The notes beneath the pieces were generated by a model. The model worked only from the letters and a program-made list of their open reading frames with translations. It was not told where the DNA came from and did no database searches. The translations under genes and the position numbers were made by a program. From contig JAQSEB010000107.1 of NCBI GenBank assembly GCA_030063045.1, positions 744,001 to 808,000 on the forward strand: a stretch of 64,000 nucleotides of DNA. Direction: 5' to 3'. The DNA comes from Pratylenchus scribneri. Lineage: Eukaryota; Nematoda; Chromadorea; Rhabditida; Pratylenchidae. Below are positions 63,026 through 64,000 of this stretch, piece by piece; the stretch's first letter is position 1; every line of letters starts with the position of its first letter.

Positions 63026-63577
63026 TTTTTCCTTCGTTGAATTTGTTTTAAATCAAAAAGATTGAATTATCTTAAAATGATTAAATTAAATCAGTAGAAT
63101 GGGAAAAAATTACGAAATGTAAAAATTAAAATGAATAAATTTTTGTTTCAAAATCTTCCCTTTCCGACTTCTTCATGGATCGGTCTGGGTAATTAATCAA
63201 AGCCCGAAAATTTATGCGCGAGGAATACTCTTTCTGTTCGTTCCTTGGATGAGTGAGGTAAAAGAGTCATGGTGCGAAAAAATTTATGCGCGAAGATCTT
63301 ATCTTTTCGAGGGAAAAAATTGACTCAATGAGGGAAATAATTCATTTTATGGCCAAAAGGAGGCGGGAAAATGGAATTAAAATTGTAATGTGAGAGGCAA
63401 AAGTTTCTTCTTATCATTCGTCCTTGGAAATCATTTTTGTTTCCAACATGTTTTGGAAATTTTATTTGTTTCACGTAAAAATAATTTTCATTCAATCTTT
63501 ATTTTAATTTTTAATAAATTTACATTTCTTTTTGATTAAAGAATCCTACAAAATTCCTTCAAAACTTTCCCAAAACA
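63026..63577. promoter_or_regulatory. Divergent intergenic region right of PolB, with a repeated motif
   Basis: 552 bp between the PolB start (minus) and a + strand gene. CGAAAATTTATGCGCGA at 63205-63221 recurs as CGAAAA+AA+TTTATGCGCGA at 63275-63293. The shared TTTATGCGCGA stands out in such A+T-rich DNA. No open frame is credible. The region probably holds both promoters; I see no clear TATA box. Confidence 0.45.
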
Positions 63578-64000
63578 ATGTCATTGTGGTCGAAACCAAA
63601 CCCTCATTTTTCTCGTGTCTACTTGGCCAGGTCGATGTTTGATGGCATGAAGGAATTTAATTCCTGCCTAGAACTTATTGTAGTGGTGGGTTAAAAATTT
63701 CATTTTTTTTATTTAAAAATAACAGAATGAGCAAGAATGCCGTCGCCTCATCTTCTCCGTCGATCGGATTGCTGATCCATCTCCTCGAGCAATAATAACG
63801 GATTGGATCTGCGATGCCCTTTACAACTTCAAGTTTCCCTGCATGGTATCATGGCGTCCAACTGGGTTCTATACGAACCACAACATTGAATGCGGCAATA
63901 TCAAAGTGATGGGCGACGATAAATGGCTCCTCAAGGATGGATACAAGGATGACATCTGGGCCTATTTGCGTGATGGGAGAGTGCTATGCGGGACTGGCTG
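63578..64000 (+). CDS. Unrecognised protein, partial at window end, two exons so far
   Basis: Exon 1 63578-63685 (MSLWSKPNPHFSRVY...), intron 63686-63725 (40 bp, GTGGGT...AACAG), exon 2 63726 to the edge, open throughout. The visible 127 or so residues are soluble-looking, with paired Cys and many Trp and Asp (DWICDALYNFKFPCMVSW, WLLKDGYKDDIWAYLRDG). I do not recognise the family. The 40-bp intron matches the Polinton genes, so this is probably another accessory gene of the same element rather than flanking host DNA. Confidence 0.55.

Larger units (their letters stand above)
46313..64000. mobile_element. Polinton/Maverick element (right end not in window)
   Basis: The hallmark genes are all present and open after splicing: PolB, integrase, packaging ATPase, adenain-like protease, major and minor capsid proteins. 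The terminal inverted repeat cannot be verified: the reverse complement of the first 60 bases after the satellite is not found in the last kilobase, so the right end probably lies beyond 64000. At over 17 kb, the length fits the 15-20 kb usual for this class. The genes form two converging blocks, + strand from 48.9 to 57.66 kb and PolB on the minus strand. Related elements are considered endogenous forms of adintovirus-like viruses. Confidence 0.9.

Overview
The window looks like animal DNA, most likely from a nematode, though no host gene here proves the species. The reasons are: an LTR element of the BEL/Pao class, which is known only from metazoans; a Polinton/Maverick element whose genes carry many GT...AG introns of only 33-48 bp; and strong A+T richness throughout. 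A root-knot or similar nematode would fit the short introns and the A+T-rich satellite, but that is a guess.

Layout. (1) Positions 1-29879 are an uninterrupted tandem satellite, monomer 167 bp, about 179 copies, arranged in higher-order repeats. (2) Positions 29880-44636 are one full-length BEL/Pao LTR retrotransposon on the minus strand, nested in the satellite with a 5-bp target duplication (TATGC). Its two 688-bp LTRs look identical, so it is young. Its gag-pol-env frame is nevertheless broken by two in-frame stops, its env-like region changes frame before the membrane anchor, and 2,146 bp of the env-like region are duplicated in tandem. (3) Positions 44637-46312 resume the satellite for about 10 monomers. 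(4) From 46313 to at least 63.1 kb, probably to the window edge, lies a Polinton/Maverick (virus-like DNA transposon) with an apparently unbroken core: packaging ATPase, integrase with chromodomain, penton-like minor capsid protein, major capsid protein, adenain-like protease, two basic/virion-type proteins, membrane proteins, and a 20-exon protein-primed type B DNA polymerase on the opposite strand.

The Polinton genes were assembled by hand. At each open-frame break I joined GT...AG junctions. The exon sums are multiples of three for every spliced gene with both ends in the window (PolB 4,572 nt; MCP 1,374 nt; integrase 1,158 nt; and so on), and the joins restore family motifs such as the YMDTDS site of PolB. 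Morphogenesis genes run left to right on the + strand and PolB runs right to left, meeting near 57.7 kb.

The most notable part is the accessory block at the left end of the Polinton (46.8-49.4 kb). It holds a 139-residue protein that reads as a stand-alone PAZ domain (the small-RNA 3'-end-binding module of Argonaute and Dicer), transcribed divergently from a small basic protein and a Cys-rich protein with an F-box-like segment. The short intergenic region between them has three 20-bp tandem repeats and a 16-bp perfect palindrome. Together they suggest captured host-interaction genes, possibly acting on RNA interference and ubiquitin pathways; that function is inference.
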